Assembly: GCF_009789675.1 (NCBI RefSeq)
Contig: NZ_CP046916.1
Span: forward strand, 868,001-932,000
Direction of reading: 5' to 3'
Source of the DNA: Paraburkholderia acidisoli
GTDB lineage: Bacteria; Pseudomonadota; Gammaproteobacteria; Burkholderiales; Burkholderiaceae
Length of the DNA: 64,000 bases
Positions 15,903 to 25,550 of the stretch are shown here, in pieces (within the stretch, counting starts at the first letter, position 1; every line of letters begins with the position of its first letter). The notes beneath the pieces were generated by a model. That model was not told the DNA's origin and did not search any database. It saw nothing but the letters and a program-made list of their open reading frames with translations. The position numbers and the translations under genes were made by a program.

Positions 15903-18689
15903 TCACGCCTGTTTCACGCCCAGATCGCGCCACATCGCTGCCGTGATGCGCTGACGCGTCTTGCCGTAGTCGCGCCAGGGATCGTTGCGCTGCGCGTCCA
16001 GCCGCTCATGCAGATTGGCGATATTCCACTGATCGCCGCGCGTGACCGTTTGCAGTTCGTCCCACGCGATCGGCACGGAAACGCCCAGGCCCGGCCGCGC
16101 GCGCGGCGCGAACGCGGCGATCGTGCTGGCGCCGCGCCCGTTGCGCAGGTAGTCGACGAAAATGCGGCCTTTGCGATTCTGCGGCCCCGACTTCGCGCTG
16201 AAGCGGTCGGGCAACGTGCCCGCCATATGACTCGCCACGGCATGCGCGAAATCCTTCGCTTCGTCCCAGCCCGCATGACGCGTGAGCGGCACGACCACGT
16301 GCAGGCCCTTGCCGCCGCTCGTCTTGCACCACGAACGCAGCCCGAGCGCGTCGAGCAGTTCGCGCGTGAGTTGCGCCGCCTCGATCATGCGCTCCCAGCC
16401 CAGCGTGGGATCGGGGTCGAGGTCGAACACGAGGCGATCGGGCTTTTCGATGCTCGTGACGAGCGCGTTCCACGTGTGCAGTTCGATCGTGTCCATTTGC
16501 GCGGCGCCCACGAGCGCCTTGACCGAGTCGAGCGTGAGCAGCGGCTCGTGGCCGGGGTCGAGGTCGGCGTGCTGCGTGGCGTGCGGAATTTGCAGTTTCG
16601 TCGCGTGCTTCTGGAAAAACAGTTCGCCGCCCACGCCTTTCGGCGTACGCGCGAGCGCAACCGGACGCTGCTTCAAATGCGGCAGCAGCCACGGCGTGAT
16701 CCACTCGAAGTATTCGACGAGGTCGATCTTGCGCAGGCCGCTTTGCTCGTCCATCACGCGGTCGGGGTTGCTGATGCGCACGCCGCCAACCTGCGTTTCG
16801 CCGCGCGATGCTTTCGACTTCATCGTTACGGATTCCGAAGCACGGCCTCGGGCTCCGGACGAGGTGGCTTTCGCCGATACGGCTTTCGAAGCAGCCGTCG
16901 ACCTTTCCGTTTGCTGTTCGCGCACGATGTTCTCCGCTGGCTTGTCGGTTCGCAAACCGATAAACGACGCATGACGCACCACGCCCGCACTCGTCCACGT
17001 CTTGAAGCGCACCTCGGCCACGAGTTGCGGTTGGACCCAATGCACGCGGGCGCGGGTTTCGGCGGCCGGTACGGCGGCGAACGGCGAGGCCTTGCTTGCG
17101 CGCGCCTTCAGGTCCTTCGCCATCGACTTGAGCCGCGCGTTGTCGAATCCCGTGCCGACCTTGCCCGCGTATTGCAAGGCGCCCTGCTCGTCGTACACGC
17201 CGAGCAGCAGCGCGCCGAAGCCTTCGCGGCTGCCCGCCGGGTCCGTATAGCCGCCGATCACGAATTCCTGCCGTTGCGTGCAGCGCAGCTTGAGCCACGC
17301 CGAACTCCGCGTGGACGTGTAGCGGCTGTCGCGCCGCTTCGCCACGAGGCCTTCGAGCTTCGCTTCGCAGGCGGCGGCGAGCAGCGTTTCCGGATCGCCC
17401 TCGAACGCTTCGGAGAAGCGCAAGGCGTCGTCCGTATGGCGGGCGAGCACCGCTTCGAGCGCGCTACGGCGCGCTTCGAGCGGCGCGGCGCGCAAATCCA
17501 TGCCGTCGAGCCATGGCGCGTCGAACAGCCAGAACGTGATGGCGTCGGGGCTGCCTGCGTCGAAGGCGTTTTGCAGCGCCTGGAAGTCGGGCACGCCGGA
17601 CGCGTCGAGCACGACGGCCTCGCCGTCGAGCCACGCTTTGTCGACGTCGAGCGCGCGCAGCGCCTGCACCTGGCGCGGGAATTTGGCGGTCCAGTCGTTG
17701 CCCGTGCGCGTATAGATGCGCACGTCGCCCTCGCCGCGTGCGCTGCGGTCGATGCGCGCCAGCACGCGATAGCCGTCGTATTTGAGCTCGTAGAGCCAGT
17801 CTTCGCCTTGCGGCGGCGCTTCGGCGGGCGTGGCGAGTTCCGGCGCGAGCGTCGCGGGGAGCGCCGCGCGTCTGGCGCCTTCGATCGCCTTGGCGCCGCG
17901 CGCTTTCGGACCGCCCACGGCCTTGCGCGCCGCCGTGCCGCGTGCCGTTGCGGTCGCGTCGGCGGCTTTCGCCACGCGCGCCTCCGCCTTCGGAGTCGCG
18001 CCATTGGCGTCATTGGCGCCCTTTGCGGCGGACGCGGCACGCGTGCCCCCCGACGATTTCGAAGTTTTCGCCGTCGCGCGCGCTTTCTTGTTCGGCGCAT
18101 GCTCCGCTCGATCGTCGATCACCTTGTAGTCGTCCTCGCTTCTGGCATCCGCGTCGCGATGCTTGATCAGCAGCCACGTGTCCTGCTTACCGCTCTTCAT
18201 CGAACTGCGCACGAGCGCCCAGCTGCCGTGCAACTTGTCGCCATCGAGCGTGAATTTGAGCCGGCCTTGCGCATAGGCGTCGCGCGCGGCGCGCATGCCG
18301 CCTTCGGGATGCCACACGCCGTGGTCCCAGATATCGACCGTGCCCGCGCCATAACTCCCCGCCGGAATACGCCCTTCGAACGAACCATATTCCAGCGGAT
18401 GATCCTCCACGTGCACGGCGAGCCGCTTGACCGTGGGATCGAGACTCGGCCCTTTCGGCACCGCCCACGACTTGAGCGTGCCGTCGAGTTCGAGCCTGAA
18501 ATCGTAGTGCAGATGACTCGCGTCGTGCCGCTGGATCACGAACGCGGCGCTGTCCTTATCTTTGCGGGCGCGGCTGGGCGCCCCGCGACGCGCGCTGCTG
18601 CGTGCGGGCGGGTGCGCGTGCTGGCCGCGCGGCTCCGGCGTTTCGTCGAAGCGCCGCTTCGATTCATACTGTTCGAGCTTGTGCTTCAT
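15903..18689 (-). CDS. ligD: Multifunctional ATP-dependent DNA ligase LigD (PE-LIG-POL)
   Basis: A 928-residue end-joining enzyme with three domains: 3'-phosphoesterase (about 35-195, with HDASHLHYDFRLELDG and HPLEYGSFEG), ATP-dependent ligase (about 285-590, adenylated Lys303 in ELKYDGYR, then GEAVVLD and EGLVAKRRDS), and a primase-like polymerase (about 635-925, catalytic Asp756 and Asp758 in FDLDPDP, SGGKGLHVVVPL). The order is that of Pseudomonas LigD, not Mycobacterium. An 85-residue Ala/Lys-rich linker (about 198-282) separates the first two domains and a Ser/Ala/Lys linker the last two. It lies 32 bp downstream of ku. Confidence 0.95.
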   Translation of the reverse strand: MKHKLEQYESKRRFDETPEPRGQHAHPPARSSARRGAPSRARKDKDSAAFVIQRHDASHLHYDFRLELDGTLKSWAVPKGPSLDPTVKRLAVHVEDHPLEYGSFEGRIPAGSYGAGTVDIWDHGVWHPEGGMRAARDAYAQGRLKFTLDGDKLHGSWALVRSSMKSGKQDTWLLIKHRDADARSEDDYKVIDDRAEHAPNKKARATAKTSKSSGGTRAASAAKGANDANGATPKAEARVAKAADATATARGTAARKAVGGPKARGAKAIEGARRAALPATLAPELATPAEAPPQGEDWLYELKYDGYRVLARIDRSARGEGDVRIYTRTGNDWTAKFPRQVQALRALDVDKAWLDGEAVVLDASGVPDFQALQNAFDAGSPDAITFWLFDAPWLDGMDLRAAPLEARRSALEAVLARHTDDALRFSEAFEGDPETLLAAACEAKLEGLVAKRRDSRYTSTRSSAWLKLRCTQRQEFVIGGYTDPAGSREGFGALLLGVYDEQGALQYAGKVGTGFDNARLKSMAKDLKARASKASPFAAVPAAETRARVHWVQPQLVAEVRFKTWTSAGVVRHASFIGLRTDKPAENIVREQQTERSTAASKAVSAKATSSGARGRASESVTMKSKASRGETQVGGVRISNPDRVMDEQSGLRKIDLVEYFEWITPWLLPHLKQRPVALARTPKGVGGELFFQKHATKLQIPHATQHADLDPGHEPLLTLDSVKALVGAAQMDTIELHTWNALVTSIEKPDRLVFDLDPDPTLGWERMIEAAQLTRELLDALGLRSWCKTSGGKGLHVVVPLTRHAGWDEAKDFAHAVASHMAGTLPDRFSAKSGPQNRKGRIFVDYLRNGRGASTIAAFAPRARPGLGVSVPIAWDELQTVTRGDQWNIANLHERLDAQRNDPWRDYGKTRQRITAAMWRDLGVKQA

Positions 18690-18721
18690 CGCGCCTCTCC
18701 GTCAGACACCGCGAGCCCGGT

Positions 18722-19672
18722 TCATGCTGCTTTGCGGCCGCGCTTCGAAGCGGGTTTCGTGCGCGCGGTTTCGCGTGTTGCTTCGCGCGGCGCCGCGTCG
18801 TCCTTCGAGTCGCTCCTTGTGCCGCCCTTCGCGCCGTCCTTCGACTCGTCGCTCGACGCGCCGCGCGTGCTGCCCTTGCGCTGCCCCAGGCTGCGCTTGA
18901 GCAGATCCGACAGATCGACGATATCGGCGCTGCGGCGCGCGGGTTCGGCACGCTCGACCGGCGCGATCTCATGCGCCTTGCCTTCGTTCGCCTTGCGTTC
19001 GGCCAGTTCCAGGATCGCGTCGCGATACGTGTCGCGATACGCCTCGGGATCCCACTCGGTGCTCATATCGTCGATGAGCTTTTTCGCCATGTTCAGCTCG
19101 CCCGCGCTCACGCCCGCCGCCTTCGCGCTCTTCGGCAAACCCTGGATCTCGTCCATGTCGCGCACTTCGGTCGACCAGCGCAAGGTTTGCAGCGCGAGCG
19201 CGGGACCGGCCGCCACCAGCGCCGCGAGATGCTGCCGGCTGTGCAGCACGACGTTCGCAATGCCGATCTTGCCGCTCGCCGCGAGCGCGTCGCGCAACAG
19301 CGCGTAGGTCTTGCCCGCGCGCTTGTCGGGCGCGAGCCAGTACGGGGTATCGAGGTAAAGAAACGAGACCTGCGCCGCTTCCACGAAGCCGAGAATATCC
19401 ACGGTCTGGGTCTGCTCGGGACTCGCCGCGTCGATTTCCTCGTCGGACATCACCACGAACTCGCCCTTCTCGTACTCGTAGCCGCGCACGATGTCGTCGC
19501 GTTTGACCGGCTTGCCGGTGCGCTTGTTGATCTGCTGATACCCCACCGGGTCGAGCGAGCGCTTGTCGAGCAGATGAAAGCCCGTGCGCTCGCTTTGGGT
19601 GGCGGGAAATACCTCGACCGGCACATAGACCAGTCCGAAACTGATGGCGCCTTTCCAGATCGCGCGCGGCAT
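18722..19672 (-). CDS. ku: Non-homologous end-joining protein Ku
   Basis: A 316-residue homodimeric Ku protein starting MPRAIWKGAISFGLVYVPVEV, the hallmark N-terminus. The beta-barrel DNA-ring core covers about residues 1-230; the C-terminal 80 residues are Lys/Ser/Arg-rich and disordered-looking (TRSDSKDD through SKRGRKAA), as in other proteobacterial Ku tails that contact DNA or LigD. GGAGAG precedes the ATG at 19672; longer open sequence upstream is not Ku-like. Together with ligD it forms a two-gene double-strand-break repair operon. Confidence 0.95.
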   Translation of the reverse strand: MPRAIWKGAISFGLVYVPVEVFPATQSERTGFHLLDKRSLDPVGYQQINKRTGKPVKRDDIVRGYEYEKGEFVVMSDEEIDAASPEQTQTVDILGFVEAAQVSFLYLDTPYWLAPDKRAGKTYALLRDALAASGKIGIANVVLHSRQHLAALVAAGPALALQTLRWSTEVRDMDEIQGLPKSAKAAGVSAGELNMAKKLIDDMSTEWDPEAYRDTYRDAILELAERKANEGKAHEIAPVERAEPARRSADIVDLSDLLKRSLGQRKGSTRGASSDESKDGAKGGTRSDSKDDAAPREATRETARTKPASKRGRKAA

Positions 19673-19957
19673 GATGGACTCTCCTCGCATTGGGAACGCG
19701 TACGGTATAGCCGGCCTGTCGAGCAATCGCAATGCCCGCAGCGGCGCGGCTTTGCGCGGATTCCGCAGACGAAACTCACCGCCTGAAACCCGCCTCGCGG
19801 CGAAAAAGGGCCGCACCGCGCCTGGCCGTGGCACTGTTTTTTGCGCAACGGGAATACGCAATGCTGAGCCATGGGGGAAGCGCCACGCGGCGCGCCGCTA
19901 TCGTCAAGCGCGGCGCGTAGGGCGGGTGCGATGGCCACAGCCAAGGGAGGCACGAGC
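19673..19957. other. 285-bp divergent intergenic region (ku / histidine kinase)
   Basis: Holds the start regions of ku (leftwards) and the hybrid kinase (rightwards). An open frame extends the kinase upstream, but the strong ribosome site GGGAGG at 19945-19950 sits seven bases before ATG 19958, so I treat the rest as leader. No clear operator or promoter seen. Confidence 0.4.
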
Positions 19958-22900
19958 ATGCCGGACGATGGCGCACCCGCGCTCAACGTCGAAGACGTCC
20001 TCATTACCGAACTGCTGGCGAGCCGCCCCAATCGTCTGCCTGACTACCAGGGCGAAAGCGGCGCGCTCTCCACGCTCGCACTGGAGATGGCGCGCAATCC
20101 TTCCGGCGTCCTGCACAAGGTCGCCGACTATGCGCGCGTGCTGTGCGGCGCGGAATCGGCTGGCGTGAGCGTGCTCGAACGCTATGCGGGAGAGCCCGTG
20201 GTGCGCTGGTGCGCCACGTCGGGCCGCTATGCCGCCCATCTCGACCGCGCGCTGCCGATCGACGGCTGCGCCTGCGGCGCCGTTGCGCAGCGCAATGCGC
20301 TGCTGTTGTTCGAGCGCCCCGAGCGCTGCTTTGCGATGTACGAAACCATCGGCCCGGCCATTCACGAGGCGCTGCACGTGCCGTGGATCATCAACGGCCA
20401 GGTGGTCGGCACGGTCTGGGTGCTCTCGCACGACACCGACAAGCATTTCGACGCGGAAGACGCGCGGCTGCTGCAAAGCCTCGCGTCGAGCGCATGTGCG
20501 GCGTTCCAGATGACGCGCGCGATGAGCGACGCGCGCGACGCCGGCCAGAACCTCGCCGAGCAGGTTGCATCCCGCACGCGTTCGCTGCAGGACATCAATG
20601 CCCGTTTGCGCGACGAGTCCAAGCAGCGCAAGGACGCCGAACACGCCTTGCACGAAAGCGAGGCGCGCTTGCAGGCGGCCGTCTCGATCGAAACCGTGGG
20701 CGTACTGTTCTTCAACCTGGACGGCACGATGGCCGACGCCAACGACGCCTTCGAGCAGATGAGCGGCTACACCCGCGCCGACCTGCGCGCCGCCGCGCGC
20801 ACGCCGGCCCCGCGCGATCCGCTGCGCGAAGCCCACAATCCGGTTCGCAACCCCGTCCGCAACCCGGCCCGCGTGCCGCTCGACGCGCTCGGCGTGACGA
20901 CGCGCGCCGTCAACGATCTCGCCACCGCCGGCCGCACCCAGCCCTACGAGCGCGAACTCGTGCGCAAGGACGGCACGCACTGGTGGGGCCTCTTCGCGCC
21001 CACGCGCCTCTCGGGCGCGGGCATGGAGTCGAAGTGCGCGGAATTCGTGCTCGACATCACCGAGCGGCGGCGCGTGGAGACGGAATGCATGGAGAGCGAG
21101 GAGCGTTTTCGCGCGCTCGTGGAAGGCTTTGCCCAGGCCGTGTGGGAAACCGACGCGCGCGGCCAGACCGGCACGGCGTCGGCGAGCTGGTCCGCGTACA
21201 CGGGGCAGCCGGTCGAGGAATGGCTCGGCGACGGCTGGATCGACGCCGTGCACCCGGAGGACCGCGAGTACGCCCTGCGCAACTGGAAGGAATCCGTGGC
21301 CATGCAACGGGTGGTGAACGCCGAGTTCCGCCTGCACACGGCCACCGGCGGCTGGCGCTGGACCAACCTGCGCGCCGCGCCGCTCTGGAACGCCGACGGC
21401 AGCGTGCGCAAGTGGGTGGGCATGAACATCGACATCGACGACCGGCGTGGCGCGCAGGAAGCGCTACGCGAAAGCGAGGCGCGTTTTCGCGCGCTCGCCG
21501 ACGCGTCGCCCGCGCTGATCTGGCAGATCGACACGCTCGGCAATACCGTCTACCTGAACCAGCGCTATCTCGCGGCCATCGGCCTCACCCCCGACGAACT
21601 CCTGCTCACGGCGTGGCACGCGATCGTGCATCCGCTGGACCTGCCGAGCTTTCTCACGAGTCTGCAGGCCGCGCAGCGCGAACAGAGCGCGTTTCAGAGC
21701 CGTATCCGCATCAAGGTGAAGGACGATAGCTGGCATTGGTTCGAGACCGGTTGCGCGCCGTGGTTTTCGTCCAGCGGCGAATACCGCGGCCACGTGGGTG
21801 TCTCCATCGACATCAGCGAGGCCGTGCGTGCCGAAGACGCGCTCAAGGAAGCGGACCGCCGCAAGGACGAATTCCTCGCCACGCTCGCCCACGAGTTGCG
21901 CAACCCGCTCGCGCCCATTGCCAACGCCTTGCACCTGCTGCGGCGCGACGACATGCCCGGCCAGTCGCAGCCGATCCTCGCCATGCTCGACCGCCAGGTG
22001 CATCACATGGTGCGGTTGATCGACGATCTGATGGAGGTTTCGCGCATCACGCGCGGCAAGATCGGGCTCATCAAGGCGCCGGTTTCGCTCGCGGAGATCA
22101 TCGACAACGCGCTGGAGACGAGCCGCCCCGTGATCGATCAGGTCCGCCACGAACTCACGGTGACGATGCCCGAGACGCCGCTCATGCTCGACGCCGACCG
22201 CACGCGGCTCACCCAGGTATTCACGAACCTGCTCAACAACGCCGCGCGCTACACCGACGCGGGCGGCGCGATTCGGGTGAGCGCGCAACGCGAGGGCGAG
22301 TGGGCCGTGATCGTCTTGCGCGACACGGGTATCGGCATGTCGACGGAGCAGATCGACAAGGCATTCGAGATGTTCGCGCAAGGGCAGCGCCCCTCCGCGC
22401 GCGGTCAGGGCGGCCTCGGGATTGGCCTGACGATGGTGCGTCACCTCGTGCGCATGCACGGCGGTACGGTCGAAGCGGCCAGCGCCGGGCCCGGCAAGGG
22501 CAGCGCGTTCACGGTGCGCCTGCCGCTGCTCGCGCGCGGCGATCAGGCCGACATGGCCGATCAGGCCGCGCGGATGGCGAGCGGGCAGGTCGGCAGCGAC
22601 CAGACGAGCGCCAGCGTGGCGGAACCGCTCTCGGGCAAACGCATTCTCGTGGTGGACGACAACCGCGACGCGGCCGATTCGCTCGCGATGGTGCTGCAAG
22701 GCGAAGGCGCCGACGTGCACGTGGCCTACGACGGCGCGGCCGCGCTCGCGGCACTCGAGGCTTCGTCGCCGCAATCCGAGCCGCAGGCCATCGTGCTCGA
22801 CATCGGCATGCCGGGCATGGACGGCTATGCGATCGCGCGGACCATTCGTCAGAGCCGGCGCTTTCGCGGCGTGTTCATCGTCGCGCTCACGGGCTGGGGC

Positions 22901-23002
22901 CAGCATGCCGACCGCTTGCGCTCGCGCATGAGCGGCATCGACTCGCATCTCACCAAGCCTGTCGATTTCCCCGCGCTCATGGATCTGCTCGTTACGCATT
23001 GA
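19958..23002 (+). CDS. Orphan hybrid sensor histidine kinase (GAF-PAS-PAS-PAS-HisKA-HATPase-REC)
   Basis: A 1014-residue soluble hybrid kinase; no membrane segment is evident. Order: GAF domain (about 40-190), a short coiled linker, three PAS domains (about 235-370, 380-495, 505-620; two end in the PAC-type DIDD and DISE), HisKA with phospho-His645 in LATLAHELRNP, HATPase with N-box FTNLLNNAARYTD (755-767) and G-boxes DTGIGMS and GGLGIGL, then a receiver domain (893-1014) with phospho-Asp948 in IVLDIGMPGMDG and Lys1000. PAS1 carries a small NPVRNPVRNPAR repeat (294-305). No response-regulator gene lies beside it. Divergent from ku-ligD, which may be coincidence. Confidence 0.9.
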   Translation: MPDDGAPALNVEDVLITELLASRPNRLPDYQGESGALSTLALEMARNPSGVLHKVADYARVLCGAESAGVSVLERYAGEPVVRWCATSGRYAAHLDRALPIDGCACGAVAQRNALLLFERPERCFAMYETIGPAIHEALHVPWIINGQVVGTVWVLSHDTDKHFDAEDARLLQSLASSACAAFQMTRAMSDARDAGQNLAEQVASRTRSLQDINARLRDESKQRKDAEHALHESEARLQAAVSIETVGVLFFNLDGTMADANDAFEQMSGYTRADLRAAARTPAPRDPLREAHNPVRNPVRNPARVPLDALGVTTRAVNDLATAGRTQPYERELVRKDGTHWWGLFAPTRLSGAGMESKCAEFVLDITERRRVETECMESEERFRALVEGFAQAVWETDARGQTGTASASWSAYTGQPVEEWLGDGWIDAVHPEDREYALRNWKESVAMQRVVNAEFRLHTATGGWRWTNLRAAPLWNADGSVRKWVGMNIDIDDRRGAQEALRESEARFRALADASPALIWQIDTLGNTVYLNQRYLAAIGLTPDELLLTAWHAIVHPLDLPSFLTSLQAAQREQSAFQSRIRIKVKDDSWHWFETGCAPWFSSSGEYRGHVGVSIDISEAVRAEDALKEADRRKDEFLATLAHELRNPLAPIANALHLLRRDDMPGQSQPILAMLDRQVHHMVRLIDDLMEVSRITRGKIGLIKAPVSLAEIIDNALETSRPVIDQVRHELTVTMPETPLMLDADRTRLTQVFTNLLNNAARYTDAGGAIRVSAQREGEWAVIVLRDTGIGMSTEQIDKAFEMFAQGQRPSARGQGGLGIGLTMVRHLVRMHGGTVEAASAGPGKGSAFTVRLPLLARGDQADMADQAARMASGQVGSDQTSASVAEPLSGKRILVVDDNRDAADSLAMVLQGEGADVHVAYDGAAALAALEASSPQSEPQAIVLDIGMPGMDGYAIARTIRQSRRFRGVFIVALTGWGQHADRLRSRMSGIDSHLTKPVDFPALMDLLVTH

Positions 23003-23350
23003 CGCTCGCCTCGCTCGACGCTCGCGCCGCATGTTAAAGAACCAACCGCCAGTGAGATCGACCGTGCGATGACGCGAAACGCCTCATGACATGTCATCGA
23101 TGAAGGAATGAATTCGTCGGCGGATTTCGCGAATTGATTGCCCGTGCATCTATCCAGACAGGTGCGATTCGGGTATGTCGCGTGCTAGGCAGATTCGGCT
23201 GGCGAGACGCCATCGAGCGACTACAATAAATCGGAGTAGGTCAATCGGTAGGCCGTTGGGTGCCCGCAGTGAGTTCAATAGAAGTTCGGTAGTGAGACGG
23301 TGTCATTCCTGATCCGCTATTCACGCTATTCCGCTATTGGAGGCATGCCC
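23003..23350. other. 348-bp intergenic region, no gene seen
   Basis: Less GC-rich than its neighbours. It contains a perfect 12-bp palindrome, ATGACATGTCAT, at 23086-23097, a possible operator half of unknown protein. No tRNA-like cloverleaf or protein-like frame was found. Confidence 0.45.
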
Positions 23351-23887
23351 ATGACGTGCCTGAACGAAAGACTGATCGGCGCACTCCTGCTTATGCTGGG
23401 TGGATACGCTTACGCTGAAGGTCCTGCCGCCGCACTGCCCGAAACCATGACCGTTGCGAATATTGCAACCACGCCCATGGAAGTGGGCTCCTCCTTACCC
23501 GAGCCCACGGTTTATTTGCATCGGTACGAGATGCAATATCAGGCCAATCAAGCCAGTCAAACCGATCCCATGTTCGCGCAACTGGAAAACTTTTATAGCG
23601 CGCCCATCGGCAAAAACGAATTCGACTTCGAGCGCAAGGCGGCGGGGCAAAAAACCGCTCGCAACGCCGCTCCGGCCGCCGCGGCCAACGCGCTGCATAT
23701 CGGGCCGTCCACCGCCCCGCAAATCTCCATCGTCCAGTTGCAGAACCAGACGCTCACGCTCGGCGCACAGCCGCAGCGGCGTCTTTCGTTGACAGTGGAC
23801 GACTGGGTGTTTTCGGCCACGGCGCGGCTCGCCGTGCTCAAGTCGCACGACACCGGCGCGACGCTCACGGTGCGCAAGGGCTTTTAA
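23351..23887 (+). CDS. Secreted hypothetical protein
   Basis: A 178-residue protein. I start at the ATG at 23351 because GGAGG (23339-23343) is seven bases upstream of it, whereas the ATG at 23345 is too close. The N-terminus MTCLNERLIGALLLMLGGYAYAEG is a signal peptide cut after YAYA. The mature part has no recognisable domain; it has an N-rich, Q-rich middle and a C-terminal beta-like segment (LSLTVDDWVFSATARLAVL). Codon use is less GC-biased at the 5' end than in flanking genes. Probably periplasmic; function unknown. Confidence 0.6.
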   Translation: MTCLNERLIGALLLMLGGYAYAEGPAAALPETMTVANIATTPMEVGSSLPEPTVYLHRYEMQYQANQASQTDPMFAQLENFYSAPIGKNEFDFERKAAGQKTARNAAPAAAANALHIGPSTAPQISIVQLQNQTLTLGAQPQRRLSLTVDDWVFSATARLAVLKSHDTGATLTVRKGF

Positions 23888-23921
23888 GCTTTAAACGCAG
23901 GACAACGCCGCTAGACCGCGC

Positions 23922-25550
23922 TCACGGGTTGCGCGCGAACGCGAGCGCCTGTCCTTCGCGCGACGCCTGCGCGGCGTGATGAGCCGGGCCGGGCCGGTAG
24001 TAGTAGAAACCCTGCGCGTAGCGAATGCCGAGCCGGCACAGCATCTCGTGCTGTGCCTGGGTTTCCACGCCTTCGGCAATGATCTGCATGCCGAAATGAC
24101 TCGCCACGGCCGCAATGCCCTTCATCAGCTGATCGCCGCGGCGTTCCAGTTGTTGCACGAACTGCCCGTCGATCTTCACGTAGTCGAACGGAAAGCGCGC
24201 GAGCAAGTCGAGATTGCTGTGATGGGTGCCGAAGTCGTCGATGGCGAACTGCACGCCGCGCGCCTTCAGCATTTCGAAAATCGCCTCGGTATGCGGGCGT
24301 TTTTCCAGCAGGAAGCGCTCGGTCACTTCGAGGATCAGCACGACGCCTTCGGGCAGGCGTTCCACCGCCGCGAGCACTTCGGCCACGAACGTCTTGCGCT
24401 CGAAGTCGGCGGGTGCAACGTTCACCGCCAGATGGAACGGGCGCACGCTGCTGTGTTTCGCGCTGGCCTGCGCGCCCTCTTCGCTCCCGCGTTCGAGCAC
24501 GAAACGCGTGACGCGGCCCAGCAGGCGGCTCGCTTCGACATCGGCCATGAACACGGCCGGGCTGATTGCGCCGAACTTGGGATGCGTCCAGCGAATCAGC
24601 GCTTCCATGCCGGCCACGCGGCCCGTTTCGAGTTCGATCACGGGCTGGTACGCCACGTAGAACTGGCCGAGCCGGAGCCCGCGCTCGACCGCCGAGAGCA
24701 GGAGCCGGCGCGGCGCGAACGCGATCAGCCAGATCGCGCCCATCAGCAGGTCGATCAGGAGCGCCGCCGCGCCGAACATGAGGCAATACTTCCAGCGCGC
24801 TTCGTCGTAGGCGGCGCCCGGAAACGACACGCTCACGTCGAAGCCCCAGCGCTTCGAGACGGCGCGCGCGCCCGGCCGCCGCGTGGCGCGTTCGTCCGCG
24901 TCCCGGGCCGCCTGCGCCGAGGTCCACACGCCGCGATCGTCGAGCGTGCCCGCGCCCGGCACCGTGAGCGTCACGCGGTCGGCGCCATAGCGCACGCCAT
25001 GCGCGAGCGCGTCGGCAATATAAGTCGATTCGATTACATAGAGCAGCCCGACCGAGGGGCCGGTGGGCACATAGAGCGGCAGCACCGGCACCGTGGGCTG
25101 CCACGGCGAACCGCCGATCAGGTTGATGGACGTGACGCCGGGGACTTGCGTGAAGAACGGCGCGAGCGTCATGTCGAGCGGGCCGAGCGCCGCCGAGCAA
25201 TAGATACGGCCGTTCGCAACCAGATTAATGCCGCGCACATAGTTCACTCTCGTGCGCAGCACGGCGAAGCGGCGCGCCACGCTTTCGCAGGTTTCGCCGG
25301 GCAGCGCCGCGAGCGCGCCGCTTTGCGAGGACTGCACGCTGTCGAGCATGCGCCCGACCGCCGTGACCATGTCGCGCGCGATCAGGCCTTCGCGTTCGCG
25401 GATCGATTCGGTGCCCTCGCGCACGCCCGCCACGACGGCGAGCAGCAGCAGCGCGCCGGCACACGTAACCGTGGCGACGAGCGCCAGCGTCGGCATGAAG
25501 CCGGACAAGGGACGCTTGCGGATGGCAATACGTTCGGCACTGAGTGTCAT
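23922..25550 (-). CDS. CSS-motif EAL-domain cyclic-di-GMP phosphodiesterase
   Basis: A 542-residue inner-membrane protein: membrane helix 18-42, periplasmic CSS-motif domain (about 43-255, with Cys88 and Cys118 in YCSAALG), second helix 257-280, cytoplasmic EAL domain (about 285-530). All usual catalytic residues are visible: Glu316 (EAL), Asn377, Glu408, Asp438-Asp439, Lys459, Glu493 (EGVET) and Gln513. It should hydrolyse c-di-GMP to pGpG, with the periplasmic cysteines acting as a redox switch as in other CSS-EAL enzymes. Loop 6 reads DDFGTHHSNLDLL rather than the common DDFGTGYSSL. Divergent from the MFS gene at 25772. Confidence 0.9.
   Translation of the reverse strand: MTLSAERIAIRKRPLSGFMPTLALVATVTCAGALLLLAVVAGVREGTESIREREGLIARDMVTAVGRMLDSVQSSQSGALAALPGETCESVARRFAVLRTRVNYVRGINLVANGRIYCSAALGPLDMTLAPFFTQVPGVTSINLIGGSPWQPTVPVLPLYVPTGPSVGLLYVIESTYIADALAHGVRYGADRVTLTVPGAGTLDDRGVWTSAQAARDADERATRRPGARAVSKRWGFDVSVSFPGAAYDEARWKYCLMFGAAALLIDLLMGAIWLIAFAPRRLLLSAVERGLRLGQFYVAYQPVIELETGRVAGMEALIRWTHPKFGAISPAVFMADVEASRLLGRVTRFVLERGSEEGAQASAKHSSVRPFHLAVNVAPADFERKTFVAEVLAAVERLPEGVVLILEVTERFLLEKRPHTEAIFEMLKARGVQFAIDDFGTHHSNLDLLARFPFDYVKIDGQFVQQLERRGDQLMKGIAAVASHFGMQIIAEGVETQAQHEMLCRLGIRYAQGFYYYRPGPAHHAAQASREGQALAFARNP

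Noticed and set aside
15783..19307. A forward-strand open frame of over 1100 codons opposite ligD and ku
   Set aside because: Its translation is Arg/Ala/His-rich with no domain, while the reverse strand encodes complete LigD and Ku. It is a by-product of high third-position GC.
23003..23350. tRNA or small RNA gene
   Set aside because: No cloverleaf, anticodon arm or TTCRA loop could be built, and no terminator follows; only a 12-bp palindrome stands out.
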